From contig NC_064539.1 in NCBI RefSeq assembly GCF_023856365.1, forward strand, positions 22,695,019 to 22,759,018: DNA of 64,000 nucleotides, given 5' to 3'. The notes beneath the pieces are model-generated. The model was not told the origin of the DNA and did not search any database. It saw only the letters and a list, made by a program, of their open reading frames with translations. The translations under genes and the position numbers were made by a program. The DNA is from Brienomyrus brachyistius. Taxonomy: Eukaryota > Chordata > Actinopteri > Osteoglossiformes > Mormyridae. Shown here piece after piece: positions 11,363 through 23,861 of the stretch. Each line of letters begins with the position of its first letter. Position 1 is the first letter of the stretch.

Positions 11363-12473
11363 GCATTGATTGAAAGCATATATTTGCTTGCACCCAGCAC
11401 ATATTCCAGTTAAGTGGATTATGTAATCCATACTAAGCTCAGTTTTGATGCATTGAAGACAGCTGCTTGGCATATGAGGTGACCAAGGACTTGTGGCTGC
11501 CCAAAGCTTCAGTATTATCTCTTTATATATACTCTGCCGTAAAACCGTAACTGCTAACACATTTCTCATTAAACCTTCCCTTCACAATGTGCCGTGGTCT
11601 ACCTTAGCCTAGAAACTTCTGGTAAAAATCTAGTGCTCGCCGAGTGGTGGGAAACATGTGACCTCTAACCTCCAATAAGATCAGAGAAGGAGCACCTCTG
11701 ACACGAATATTAATGAGCTCAAGTGAATCTGACATACGCTGTTGCGGGAAATGAGAGAAGGCGTTAATATGGTTTGGAAAAGCCGAGTTCGGTATGTTTC
11801 AGAACAATCCACTGTGACCCAAATTGCCTCTTTGGTTCTGTCTTTAACCTTCAGTAGATATTTTTAAGTTCCAGGAAAATGTTCCCATCATAGGTGTTGT
11901 CTTTAATAGTGGACAGCCTGTGGTAGTGTGCCATTAATCCCTGGCCAGTAAGCAGGTCATTTCACGTGCACCAAAACGTGCTCCTGCACTGGGAATTTTA
12001 TTTTTATAGCATATTATCCAGTATACTGGGAAGTAACAGTGTCTAGGCAATAATATGTAAGGGAGGGTGTGCATGTATTTTTAATTATTTATTCTGAAAA
12101 TTGTAATACTAAGATTATGCTCCTTATTTCCACTACAAAGCATGCATGTTGCAGTGGGTCTGAAAGTATCCCCTGTCTGTCATGGAATTTCTATAATGGA
12201 AATTATTCTGTTTCGGGACGTATCTCAGCAGAGGCTAAGTGGAGTTTTCTGTCTGAGGGGTCCTGACAACATGCTCTCTCTTTAACGGTGACCTTACAGG
12301 AGCACGCAGGGACACGGGCCAGCCGTTGCTGGGGTCGTTTGGAAAGCGCGCGCTTGCCCCGCTCCACTGCTCTCACATAGCGGCCCATTGCCCAGTGTGC
12401 AGCTCTCCCTCTGCATTTCTGAATTTAATTTGAAAAGCGCCCACTGATGTTGTTCCCAAAGAATCTGTAACGG

Positions 12474-12488
12474 AAAAAAAAAAAAAAA
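12474..12488. repeat. A15 homopolymer
   Basis: Fifteen consecutive A without a recognisable retroposed body upstream. Confidence 0.95.
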
Positions 12489-15400
12489 CGAAAATGCTTG
12501 AGGAGAAAGCGGAGTGCCGTAGCATTGGCCACGTGCAGAATCATGTTCTCATTACGCTGATTTAATCGGCTAATTATTTGATAGAAGGAATGATAAATGT
12601 TAGGATTTTCTCTGCCGCTTTCATCTCCACCGACCTGTAGGTGTGATTTCATCTTCCGCTAATGTGCTCACCATGTTCATGCTCCGAGGGCTTGATTTTC
12701 TTTGAGAGGCTGACACAAATTTCCACATTAACTTGATAAAAAAAAAAAATAATAATTTGCAGCACCATGTCTTGCTCTGTGTTACAAGCAGGTCCGTGCT
12801 AAGGGGAAGGATATCGTTACAACAACAGTTGCAGCAGAGCAGCACTCCCAGTGCAACCTCAGGTGGAGCTTTAATACGGTCAGACCCAAGGCAGGCCAGT
12901 TAAATGTCAAAACAGTCTAGAAAGAGTTCCCTGGTGAAAATGCTGGGTTTACGATGTGTCTCCGCTCATCTGGTGGGGCGTCACGCTCTGCTGTGAGTCA
13001 AAGTCTGTTCCCTGAATTCGGCATCTTCTGGGAACTGTGCATCAAGGTTGTTCCTTGGGAAATAATGACTGCTCAGGGTCCTCTGTCCTCTTGTGATATA
13101 CCTTCTTTGGGACGGAGTTAATAAAGTGAGCTGGAACAGAGTTTATTTATCCGACTTGACCGCTCATCAAGGGTTTTTAAATTGAAGGGGGAGTTAGAAG
13201 GCTTGAAGTCTGTCTTTGCCTCCGTTTTTATAGGGGATTGCAGCTCAGAAAGAGGTCAGGAAGGGGTCAAATAGAGAGGTGCCGTCTCCCCTCTTAAGGG
13301 GGGAGGGTGGGGGGCTTAGGCCTTGCCCTTTTAGTTGCCAAAAACATTTCCTGCCATTAACTGTCAGCGTGCTGAGCGTTATAAATATGGTTATGGGCCC
13401 CTGGTCATCCTCGCTGATGTGAAACATCTGCATCTCCGGACAATTACACTGTAAACCACAGAAGACACCAGTGTGGGGGAGACCTGACCAAGCCAGCAGA
13501 TTCGGGGGGTGCGCTGGGAGTAACACATGTGGCTGGGGTAGCAAGGGGGGCCATGATTGAAACATACACACGGTTCACCCCCGACATTCAGACGAGAGCC
13601 AGCCCATGAGAGGAAGCAAGGGTACCCCCTTCATGGAGACGCCGTATCATATCAGACATGCTCGGGAAAATGGCATGAGGTTCTCCATGGAAACAAACTC
13701 TGGGGCGTGCCCGGCATGCTTGCTGGCCCCACTCACCTTCCTCAGTGGACCAAAACTGGTTGTGCTGTGCGGGGTTCATCACCACAGCTGGGTGACGAGT
13801 TCAGAGAATCGACTTAAATTTGACCCAAGCAATCCAATGTCGGGGTTCTCAGCCAAGATACATCCTTGATGTTTATTCTGTGTTTAAGTATTTTCAGGTT
13901 GTGGATCTCAATCCTGTTGAAGCTGAAGCAGTTGTTGTCTCAGAGCTTCCATCACGGATTGAAAATACCTTTTCGTTTTCGTTTGCTGCATGTCCGGAAC
14001 TGCAAAGACTTGCTCTTTCTGGGTGATGAAGAATCTGCAGCAGTCAGACAGAAATTAGAAATTAGCAGAAGTGGGTATGGTGCAGCCATGACTGGTATTC
14101 CCCACAGGACGACAGCTGACGGTCTCACCTGCACTGCATCATTAAATACCCATCTGTATTTAAGTGTGAAGTTTCACGGATCACATTGGTTATGGGCGTA
14201 CCAAGCATGCAAACAAACGTAACCGGCCGGAGGGAACAGTTGGAACAGCCTGTTTATGCAAGTCTCTTCCCGGTCCCTGCAAACGTTTACACATAATGGA
14301 CAGAATATTATGTCTCACCCTCTGATTAACGTTGCCGGATTCAGAGGAAACTGCTTTTATATGCCTTAGATATTCCTGTTTTTGGTGTTTGGTTTTATTA
14401 GGCCTGTAATAAAGTCGGCCTGTTCTTACCAGATGCCGCACACATGGAGCCGCTGCAGCGGTAAACAAAACCCTTAAATATCCCCCCACCTCTCGCTCTC
14501 GGTTTACTGTCCGAAGCCAAATTTTGTTTCCATGTGCTGTCTGGTATGGGGAAAACACACAAAAACAGCAGCTAACTGTCCAGATTTTGGAATGACTAGA
14601 ACATTCTTCCTGTTTTAATCTGTCCATATTTGAGGAATGTACTATCTGATTGACAGTTCTTCTGTGGGAGCAGAGCACACCGATGAATACCATTACTTCC
14701 CAACCCAGTGGAGGTGAAAATCAAAAGGTAAACCTCGAAGTATTTCTTGGTAAGAATTAATTTGTCTTATTTCCAAATTCATCCCTTCTTGTGGATGAAA
14801 AATCAATTTGCACTCTTTGTCACGCCCCAGATCTAGCCAGCAGCCATCAGTGTTTTGATAACCCAGCGTAGTTTTCACACCCTGCACAGCAAGAATGTGA
14901 TCGATGGCTGTTTTTGATCAGATATTTTTGTACAATTCTGACAGTTTAGGGTTTACAATCCCAAATAAGCTTCAATCTGTTGCACGTTTTTTTTTTTTGT
15001 GTTTCCATTCATGGAAAAGGAAATTCCATTCATGGAGGCAGCCAACACCATTTAACCCTCACTGTCTATATTAGTCCTGCGGCAGTATTCCTATTTTCAT
15101 GATGGAGGGAAGGTTTTCTCCAGTGTATTAAAGTCACATTGCGACATGTTGAATCTGATTGACTTCACCCAGCTGCCTGTAAGTGTGTCCTATGCACTCC
15201 TAATCTGAACAGGCCCATAGGACACACAACTTTGGGGCTGTATCTTCAGACCATAACTCTCTCTGCCATGGTGATGTCCTCTCTAATGGCTGTCTATTAG
15301 AAACCCGGCACCCATGACCGAAGTTAGAGGAGTCTATCCTTCCCATTTTGCACTTTGCACACAGGTATAACAGAAAGTCAACGGTTCAGCTATAGTGGCT

Positions 15401-15827
15401 GGGGGCTGTCATACATCGTAGAGGTGTACACTGGCCATTATGAGCTTCTTGGGTGGGTCTTACCAGTCCGAATTAAACATTAACTTAACCATTGGTCCTG
15501 CATTTATAAAGGGTGACTTCTAATGGGCCTTTGTCACTTCCTTTGATGTGACATCCATCTGCCGGGAGTTCCCCATCCAGGGATTTGCCATCGGTCCAGG
15601 GAAAGGAAAAGCACATTCTGAGGCTGCTCTAGAAACTGATTTGTTGGCAGAACACATGCAGTTGCAATCCGTTAAATCTCGGCCTCCTCTGGGATTCAAC
15701 AACAATCTGGTTCTGGATTTAGTGGAGGGAAAAGCCTACAGAGAGTAGGGCTGGTTTTGAATAATGCCTGCAAAGCTTGTTTAACAAGTGTCATACTCCA
15801 AGGCCGCCTCCTGGCTCACCGAGTGAC

Positions 15828-15905
15828 AGCAATTAAATTAAAGACTGTTGGGCACCCAGCGAGCAGCCTCAATATTCATATTAATTAAATCCAAAAAGGC
15901 AGCCC
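15828..15905. other. Candidate conserved non-coding block
   Basis: The block contains AGCAATTAAATTAAAGAC and ATATTCATATTAATTAAATC on either side of a GC-richer core. ATTA/TAAT cores are typical homeodomain contact sites. The composition resembles developmental enhancers, but conservation cannot be judged from one sequence. Confidence 0.25.
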
Positions 15906-16592
15906 TCTTGTCGTACATTCATTGGTAACAGTTCTGGGAACAGGTGGCTTTGAATGATACAAGAGAGTGCAGAAGAATTCTTGGGAAAATGCGGCTTATT
16001 GAGTGAAGGGCCACTTCGGAGACAAAAGCAAGTCAAGGGGAGGCCGTGGGGGAGAGGTGGTGACCTTGTTGCACACGTTTGTGTGAGAGAGCGCTACGTC
16101 TTCATGGCTCGCGATGACTTGTGGGCTTTCGGGCCGACCTGAAAGAAGACAAGATCTTAGGAAATTATCACAGGCACTCCTCGTATCTCCTTGTTGCTGG
16201 AGAACAGACTGTGACTCTTTAAATAGCGAAGTGAGGAGGAAATTCTTTTTCCTTTGCTTGCTGATGGAATGAGACTGAGACTCAAAGCTGGCTTCCACAT
16301 CGCTGTCAGAAATTGAAATGTGTAACCAGGCAGAGTCTCTAGCTGGAGGGTCACTCTCTAGAGGTGCTATATTTGTGTGCCACTCGTGTGCTGCGGAAAA
16401 TCAGCCGATTATTGTGCTCCGATGGCCCATTCACTTCTCATTATGGACCTTCTGTATGTACATTCGCTCCTGTCAGGTTGACGTTTTCTCGTCTATGTTT
16501 AAGGCAAATTATAATTATTTTTTTCATTTTGTGATGTTTTATTTTCACTTATTTGAACAGCTGTGTATTTTGCTGCAGGTGAAGCACTTTCT

Positions 16593-16594
<2 letters not shown>

Positions 16595-16632
<38 letters not shown>
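16595..16632. repeat. (GT)19 microsatellite
   Basis: An uninterrupted GT dinucleotide tract followed by T7. It generates a repeating Cys-Val frame on the plus strand and Thr-His on the minus strand, which explains the 178- and 183-codon open frames crossing it. Confidence 0.97.
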
Positions 16633-16635
<3 letters not shown>

Positions 16636-17584
16636 TTTAGCGACTGTGTGTATTCTCCACACTGTCACCCCGCAATACATGTAGCGCACTTTACCGCGAG
16701 GCTCCGAATATTGTTGGGAGGCTTGAGATTCCAGGTCGCGTGTCTGTTGGAGTCGAGGTTGGGAACTCCTCTCGGGTTGGAACACCTCCGGCCGTATCTG
16801 GGTCCCTGTGACCCGTCGAGGGTCCAAATGAGCAAGCTTATGAGAAGCCCGTGATTCATACTCATAGTCGTGAACAGCGGAGATACCGTCACAAAATGGT
16901 GGATTCCTGAATATCAAGTCACGGCTCTTCCCAGTGTTTTCCAAAAACATGGGTCCCCGCATGCTCAGCTGAAAGACAACGGAGGAAATGGCTTGAAAGA
17001 ACAATCCTTGAGCAAAGAAGTGTAGCGTTTGGAGTAAGACGGGATGCTGTGAGCTGCTGCCAGAGCTGTCAGCCTCCAGAAGCTGAGATGAGAGAATCAC
17101 CTTCAGGGCCTCGTGTTGTCTGAGCTCTGCTCTGCGTGTCCGCCTTGGCTTCAGGGCCCTCGCCGCAGAGCTGCCATACCTTTCACATTGTTATTTACTC
17201 CGCAGATCTCCTCGCACATCCGCATGTATACACCGTTACCATTTGTATGTTTTATATCAATGTGTTTGATGTGGAATCTGAACCCGTGAGCTAGCACACA
17301 ACCGACGGCTTTAGAGAAAGGAGCAATGCTGGTTTGCCCGAGCATATCCTGCCTTTTTCAGAAGAACAGTGACACAGAGCCGTGTCTTTGGGGCCGGGGT
17401 CTGCCTGCCGGGAGATCTTCCTGCCAAAAGCACTGACACTCTGGCCAGGCTCCGATAATGGCATTACGCTCATGCTGGAGTTTGCACAGGAACTCATGGG
17501 TGCTATTTCGCTTTCGGATGCAGAGCAGGATCTCAACTGGGTGACCGCACCCAAAAAGTGACAAGGGGATGTGTGACGGATGAG

Positions 17585-17760
17585 CTGCTTAAAATTAAAG
17601 CTAAGAATTGTTTAGCATTCACTGGGACTTCTTCCATTTGATTTTCCTTTTTTTAATGGGACATGAGCAAATTAATTAATGTGAAACTAATATCAGCTTT
17701 TCCTTCAATGTGATGTCAGCGCAGCATGCCTTAAATGTTAGCAGCTTGGCCGCTTTTGTT
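17585..17760. other. Candidate conserved non-coding block
   Basis: AT-rich with several homeodomain-like cores, including AGCAAATTAATTAATGTG near 17667 and TTAAAATTAAAGCTAAGAA near 17588. There is no open frame of note. It is suggestive of regulatory DNA only. Confidence 0.22.
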
Positions 17761-20729
17761 CCAAAAGTGTGAAACATTTTTGCGACAGGAGCAATATATG
17801 ACATTATTTAGAATTTCAGTTATGAAGCACCTCAACTGGAAAGATGTTGGTTATAGATAAGATGCATTTGGCTTCCACCTTAAGAGTTTTGTTACAACCA
17901 TTGTGAGATGGTGTGATCTCTGTCCCATACTCGAACCCGCTCCCCTCCTGTAGGTGCATCCTAGCCACAGCTGCGGCCTTTTTGCTGAATACATCCAAAA
18001 AATGGAAGCTGAAATGACAAGCCAGTTTGGAACAGTACGCTGCTCTCCCTCCAGAACCCACATTGGGTTCCCGGTCCCCCAAAAAGGTTTTTTAAAATGT
18101 TTTTATGCTTTGCATGTTAATTGGAGAGTGACTGTGATGGATGACATGCGTATTAGGATGCATGGCTGGGAGGAGCTGCCCGGATGGAGCCTCGCTGCGT
18201 GTCAGCGAGTGAGCTGCCCGCTTAATTGAGAAGTCAACGCAAGGCGTAAATTCACATCCCTGGGTGGTGGGAGGAGAAGCCGTAAATCCCACTGCTTGTT
18301 TACTCCAGCATTTACTACATAAGGATGACGGTGAGAAGATGAAAGCGCGAGTGAGAGCAGCTCTGAGGATTGTCTGGGAGCCTGCGCATGCAGGTGGTAT
18401 GACAGAAGATCCTGTCCGACTTGACAGCCCGACTGCGGTGGTTAGCCTTCCTACCTGGGCTTCCCTGACATTGACGCTGCTTCCAACTGACAGGCTCTGG
18501 TCAGCAATTTCCGGTGTTCTGACCCTGAAAAGAGGGGTGGGGAAAGGGGGAAGCTGTCTGGCGGCCGCTTGCTGAAGAAAGCCGAGACACCTGCCTACTA
18601 CCTTGCAGGCTGGCACCTTTGGTGTTGAAGCCAAGCGAGAGCTGAATGGCGTCCTGTCACTGATCATAACAAAGAGAGGGACGGATACAGGGTGGGGGTC
18701 TTCCATGTGGAGTAACAGGTGTCAAGAAGGGGTGTGGCCTAAGAAGAGTACTGTAGCTAAGTCTGCCCTGTCATAGACAGGCACCCTGCCCCTACCCATC
18801 TCAGCTGAAGACCCCGCCCTCCATGGCAGCGCGTCGCAGCGAATCACCCAGAAACGTGGGATGAGCCTGCAGGCGCTCCTCCAAGCTTGGGCTCCTTTCA
18901 GGAAGCAGCGTGACTTCCTGGCAGCCATCCCCTCGCTTAGTCACCTGGACGTCCTTCCCACCCATGGTGCGTGGTGGGGTAGGCCCGGCTAGATGTTCAA
19001 GGACACTTCTCTTGGCGTTTTAGCAAGTCGTGTCCTGGCTGTTTGTGGAGATGCTGAAATAATACAGGGCTGAGTTTTGCTAAATGAGTCTGTTGTGGTA
19101 TTAATCCTGGGTTAACATTCAACATTACCCAGGATCTTATAGCAGTTCACCCTCCAGTGCACCCCTGTCCATTTTGAGTGTTAGTTCGCTCTGGTGTTAT
19201 TTTCCATTATATGTTGATTATAGTTTATTGCTGATTGCACTGCGGAGTATTTGATTATATAGTGTATGTGTGGCAATAAAAGACTCTCAAAGCTTGAACC
19301 AATTGCTTCTGTCTCGCCCTGATTTACACCCCAGTGGTGTGCAGGGTGTGAGGCGTATATGAAAATGAGCCTGTAATTAAACTGACGTTTGTGAGTGTGT
19401 AACTGGGTTAGGGTACACAATTGATACTTTTTTTTTTAATTAGATTTACCTTGAGGATGGTGGTAATTTTTTCCCACCAGCACGGGGAGCCTCCATGCAG
19501 CGTGGCAGCAGAGGTAAGGAAAGATTATTACACCATTTCCTTTGTGAAATACGCACGTAAAGGGCAGCAACGCAGTTCAAGAAATACCCTTCAGCAAGCA
19601 ATACAATGCAGTTCAGCTGGCTAATCTCAGGTTTCACCTCAGATGATGAAAAAGGCTGCGGTTGTCATTTGGAGGAATTCTGTTCAGCTGGTAGCAAATT
19701 CACAGCGTATCTTAGTTTGTTATCTGAACAGTCACACATTTATGCCGAGGTGTAACTTTAAAGGGCACTCTTTACATGTGGTCTTATTTCTGTTTTGTCA
19801 TGATCAAAAGCTGGTTTGGAAACAATGTTTTTATTAAACTTTTCTGGCATGATACAAATATCTTAAAATTTATAGCATTATGATCGCAATCCCATGCTAT
19901 AAACAAACAATGAACAAAATATAGTAATAGCTACATGGATTAATACCAGTAAAGGTTTTTATAATAGGAACTTACAACAAATGATTGCATTATTCTAATA
20001 TCAGGATTAGTGCGGGGGTTTAATGCCCCCCCCCCTCCTGTCCCCAGTGTTCACTTTATTGGAAAATGTCACCCCCATGATGATCTGCCCCTCCACTGAG
20101 TAGGATGCTTCATTTTTCTTGACTCATTAAGGATTTTGCTGACTCATGCTCGCAGGTGAGGATGTGCGGGGTGCTGGGATGGAGGGTACTGGGAGTGAGT
20201 TACAGTCTTGGTCCAGGGGCCGGGTGAAACCATCTGACACTTGACTGTTCTTCTCAGAACAGTTCAGATGACAAGCCAGAATGGAGGAGGAGCCGGGGAA
20301 GAAAGGAGGGATTATGTCCTTTTTGAAATGCCCCTTGGAGCACAGCTTTGAAATGTTCTCTGAAAAGCATTTTGTAGGTGTGCAAATCGCGCGTGCGAGT
20401 TCCCTTAATGGAAGTGGGAAGTAATGAAATGAATGTGAGGAAGAGGTTTCAGTGGCTGAAATGACACTCGGTTGTTAATGAGTGAATGGAAGGAAAATGC
20501 AGAATCTCACTAAAGGTCAGTGTGGGAAATGGAGGTCAGCGATTCTGGGGTGATCAAGCAGACATGGACTTAACCCTGCATCCAGCCGTGCTTTCATCAC
20601 ACTAAAGCCACTCGCACCCCTTTCTCTGCCCCCACCCCTACCCTGCACGTCAGCGCTGTCACTTTAAAGCCCCGGCTGTCTTGTCCTCCCCAAACACCCC
20701 CCGCGCCTGAAGACGTCACGGAGCACACG

Positions 20730-20820
20730 CCTTGTATGCAATTAATTAACTAAAATGCAGCTGGGTTTTGCCTGCCGGGCTAATTAATTTTCAAATGAAT
20801 ATTCACCTTGATTAGGAATG
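20730..20820. other. Candidate conserved non-coding block
   Basis: Contains TATGCAATTAATTAACTAAA and GCTAATTAATTTTCAAATGA around a GC-richer centre. Two TAATTAAT-type palindromic homeodomain sites lie about 40 bp apart. Of the blocks listed, this is the one that most resembles a deeply conserved vertebrate non-coding element, but that is inference from composition. Confidence 0.3.
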
Positions 20821-20839
20821 GGGAGTGGAGTGGGGGGAT

Positions 20840-20842
<3 letters not shown>

Positions 20843-20885
<43 letters not shown>
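20843..20885. repeat. (CA)21 microsatellite
   Basis: An uninterrupted CA dinucleotide tract of about 43 bp. Confidence 0.97.
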
Positions 20886-20889
<4 letters not shown>

Positions 20890-21968
20890 CTGAGGTACCG
20901 TCTTGATTAATGCCCACTGGATAAGAAGAGGAAGAATAAGAAAACAAAGAAACGATGTGCTGTAGCTGGTGGGAAAACCAAACGAGGCCCCCTTCTGTCC
21001 AAAGTCAGGCCAGAGGAATCCACAAGCTCAGTCCCATATTCAGCTGGTTGCTCGCCTGGATGTTTGTGGGTAAGGATTTATAAGAGGCCGCGGTGTGGGA
21101 TGTGCTGGCTCTCAGTCAAGGGCGTTCTCAGGCACTGTGCTGCCTGCTTCTCTGGCTTTTGCACTTTTAGTTATTTGTGTGTCTGCCCACCGCGCTCTGT
21201 GCTCCAGTGGCTCTGCCGTGGGCAGCCGTCTTACGCATGCCCCATTTTCCCGTGGCACTCTGCCCAAGCCTGCATCTGACAGCTTCCTGTCAGGCTCGAT
21301 GGCCGCTGGTGGGGTTGTCCCATACCCGTTACTTATGCGGGGAAATGCAGTAAACGCTTGGGGGCGCGAAGCCGGAAATGTGATCCATTAAAGGAATCAG
21401 AAGCACTTGGGCTGTCAGGGGAAGCTGTCAGCTGACCTGGAATGTGTGCTTCTCCCGTCCAGCTGAGTTCTTAATTATTCAGCATTCTCGCCTCGACTGC
21501 ATAAAACTCACAACTATCCAAGCCCAGTTAAGCTGTAAGTTTAAGCTAAGGCCTTGTGATAGGATTTCACTGGTATTAAACTTAATTTGAATTGAGGCAA
21601 GACATATTTATAATGGTTACATACTTCTATCTCTTAAATGAATAATACAGTAAATGTTCGTTATTCCAGTGATTGCTAAGTTGTTCTTAGTTCTTGAATA
21701 TTTTAACAGGCTATAAAGTGGTAATTTAGATTAATGCAAGTTCAATATGAACTTACTTTGTTTTGAAAGTTTTTCAGCAAATGAAATAAAGGGCTATGTT
21801 TTATTAAGAGAACACGTTTCTGCTTAAATTTGGTTTTACAAGATTGAAAAATTATTCACGTCCTCAGCTGACATGTTCAGTTAACATGATTTAAATTATA
21901 TGGTTCAGAGAGTCAAAGCTTCAATCAAAGAAAAGAGGTTAATTAATCTCAGGTGAAATGGAAATCAG
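20886..21968. other. Non-coding stretch
   Basis: Short open frames only (up to 98 codons, 21095-21391), with no recognisable domain. The part from 21540 to 21960 is AT-rich. Nothing else seen before the Harbinger element. Confidence 0.5.
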
Positions 21969-22309
21969 CAGGGGCCTCATGTATAATCGGTGCGTACGCG
22001 CAAAAATGCTGCGTCCGTCCGTTTCCACGCTCACGTCAAGATGGATAAAAATGAAACTTGACGTACCGCTACGCACATTCTCACGGCAGCTCCAGACATG
22101 TCGTACGCACTTTTCTGCTCGGTTTTGTAAACGGACGGCTCCCACTGTCATTGCTACTGTGGTTTTCCTTTTTTTAAACTCGTAATCATGACGCTGACTT
22201 TATCCAATACACCGACATTAATTGTATGTTGTTGTTGTACGGCACCTGATTTTTATTCAATTTGTAACAATAAAACGGTGCAGAAAATGACCGAACTATT
22301 ACAACTGCC

Positions 22310-23157
22310 ATGGCAGCTCTTGCGTTATTGGAAGATGTAGCTTATGGAAGAATTAGACGAGAGCGCATATTCAGGGATCATAATGATTTAGTCAACACCA
22401 AGTCCTGTGATGCCAGCTGTCTGGGACGGCATAATCCGCTTGTCACCCAGATATATAAAATTGTCTTACACTGTGGTTGAACAGGCAAACATTAAAGCTC
22501 AATTTGCAGCGATGTCCGGTTTTCCCAATGTAATCAGAGCCATCGACTGCACTCACATTGCTATAAAGGCAAATTTGCTTATGTAAATAGAAAGCACTTT
22601 CAGTCTATTAATGTACAAATTATGTGCGATTCAAACACGTGTATCATTAATGCATGGGCGTCCCCGCCATTAAATCTGAGGGGAACGTGTCCCCCTCACA
22701 TTTCATAATTATTCGTTTGGATTCCCTCACATTTAACATAAAATATTAGTTTTTGTAAGTTTTGTTTGGATTTAACCATTTGACAGTTAATTAGGGGACA
22801 GTGGGTGCCCACTGAAGTCGTGGCTCCTCACGCCGCTCGCACCCCCCCAGAATGAAGAGGAGCTTCATTATAACGATGCCCCCCTTTCTCGGGCCCGGGA
22901 GGTGGCAGAGCGCACTATAGGGCAGCTTGAAGGCCGCTGGCACTGCCTGGACAAAACCGGTGGGCTGCTACTATACAGACCGCAACAAGTGTCGCATTGT
23001 ACACGCATGTAGCGTGCTGCATAATCTGGCACAACATCGTGGCTTGCCGGTATCTGAAGAGTTTAGGCGAGAGGAACCTGAGCCAACAAATTTTCCTCCA
23101 AATAGAACAGCGTTACAACTTCGTTTGAATGTAATAACAAGAATGTACAACAGGTAA
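22310..23157 (+). pseudogene. HARBI1-like transposase relic
   Basis: The family is a DDE nuclease that moves Harbinger elements together with a Myb-like partner. The start ATG at 22310 opens MAALALLEDVAYGRIRRER. Further on, in pieces, are GFPNVIRAIDCTHIAIKA (first catalytic Asp), YVNRKHFQSINVQIMCDSN, GDSGCPLKSWLLTPL (second Asp region), AREVAERTIGQLEGRW (Glu of the third motif) and CRIVHACSVLHNLAQHRGL near the C-terminus. Frame changes occur between 22400 and 22500 and again near 22980. About 135 bp at 22655-22790 do not encode the expected catalytic middle. The gene is dead. Confidence 0.92.
22655..22790. other. Foreign or decayed segment inside the Harbinger transposase
   Basis: Transposase coding similarity stops near 22655 and resumes near 22790. 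The intervening DNA contains an imperfect palindrome, TGAGGGGAACGTGTCCCCCTCA in two halves around 22676-22697, and AT-rich sequence with stops in all frames. The GGGGAACGTGTCCCCC core resembles a motif I associate with dispersed fish repeats. A small nested insertion with loss of the original codons is the simplest reading, but strong local decay is possible. Confidence 0.5.
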
Positions 23158-23236
23158 CCAAACACTGTATTTATTTTTTAAGTAATTCTTTTAATGTGTT
23201 GTTAATATCACACAGCGTGTCATTTAGATGTTTTAA

Positions 23237-23720
23237 TTAATTGGCAACATATCTTACAGCATTGACTATTACATTTTGTGACTGCAGCACAGCTTCAGTC
23301 CGCACACGGCCGGACGGTCGCCCCCCGGTTTCCGAGGCACGGGAATGTGTGCAGCCAGCGCCCAAAGATGTGCTCGGCACAGCAGCACCATCGCCGCCTG
23401 TGTCGTCCTCGGCACTGGGGGCACCTCTTGTACTATTGTCTGTAAGAATAAACAAACAGAATAAACAGAAGCACGGCATCTGCGCCCTACTTCTTATTCA
23501 TAAACATGCAAGTAACTCAAACAAGTATGGTGGGAGAAAAACTCACCCGCGCTGACATCGGCGTCCCCCTCACCCGATAAAGTGAGAGACCGGGGATTCC
23601 GCTCCCTCCGCTTGTGCTGTTAAGACTCTTACGGTGAGCGGCCACTCGTTGTGTCACGTCGACTTTAATGTCCGACCACTTCTTTTTAATTTCGGCCACC
23701 GTGCAAATGGATAAAAACAT
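23237..23720 (-). pseudogene. Myb/SANT-like Harbinger accessory protein relic
   Basis: Harbinger elements carry a second gene whose product has a trihelix/Myb-like DNA-binding fold and helps the transposase into the nucleus and onto the ends. On the minus strand, 23720-23517 encodes EIKKKWSDIKVDVTQRVAAH, the last helix region of this fold. A further frame (23479-23237) contains DDTGGDGAAVPSTSLG and an ALQSQN-like stretch, as in the C-terminal part of these proteins. The two parts are in separate frames and the first Myb helices are missing upstream, so the gene is broken. Opposite orientation to the transposase fits the superfamily. Confidence 0.75.
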
Positions 23721-23861
23721 TTGAACTTTTTTAACATTTTTTAACTGACTCTGCCACGTTCTGCCGCTCCGTCGACTTTAGGACTGATGCCACCAAATGA
23801 TATGTCCATACGCCATGTTTTAGTGTGAATTCTACACACATCGTTATACATCAGGCCCCAG

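Larger units (their letters stand above)
10851..16594. other. Non-coding stretch
   Basis: No supported gene. A weak exon-like segment (11241-11362), an A15 run and a block resembling conserved non-coding DNA (15828-15905) are listed separately. A 167-codon minus-strand open frame at 14190-14693 has no recognisable domain and no flanking gene structure, so I do not call it. Confidence 0.5.
16633..20842. other. Non-coding stretch
   Basis: No supported gene. A 204-codon minus-strand open frame at 18092-18706 is the longest non-repetitive frame here. It lacks a recognisable domain and overlaps a competing plus-strand frame of 103 codons, so I do not call it. Two AT-rich blocks resembling conserved non-coding elements are listed separately. 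Confidence 0.5.
21972..23858 (+). mobile_element. PIF/Harbinger DNA transposon, degenerate but bounded
   Basis: The left end reads GGGCCTCATGTATA and the right end is its near inverse, TATACATCAGGCCC, with one mismatch in 14. Immediately outside both ends is CAG (21969-21971 and 23859-23861), a 3-bp target duplication as expected for this superfamily. Inside are a HARBI1-like transposase relic on the plus strand and a Myb/SANT-like relic on the minus strand, the two-gene layout of autonomous Harbingers. Length is 1887 bp, shorter than typical autonomous copies, and both genes are broken. It cannot move on its own but could once have been mobilised in trans. Confidence 0.92.

Noticed and set aside
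13820..14026. Possible exon after TTTAAGTATTTTCAG with frame VVDLNPVEAEAVVVSELP
   Set aside because: The acceptor has a weak pyrimidine tract, the peptide is not recognised and no donor is convincing.
14190..14693. 167-codon minus-strand open frame
   Set aside because: No recognisable domain or neighbouring exon structure.
16318..17100. Open frames of 178 (plus) and 183 (minus) codons
   Set aside because: Both cross the (GT)19 tract, which joins otherwise short frames.
18092..18706. 204-codon minus-strand open frame
   Set aside because: No recognisable domain, competing plus-strand frame, no splice context. A frame of this length can arise by chance in 64 kb of GC-rich non-coding DNA.
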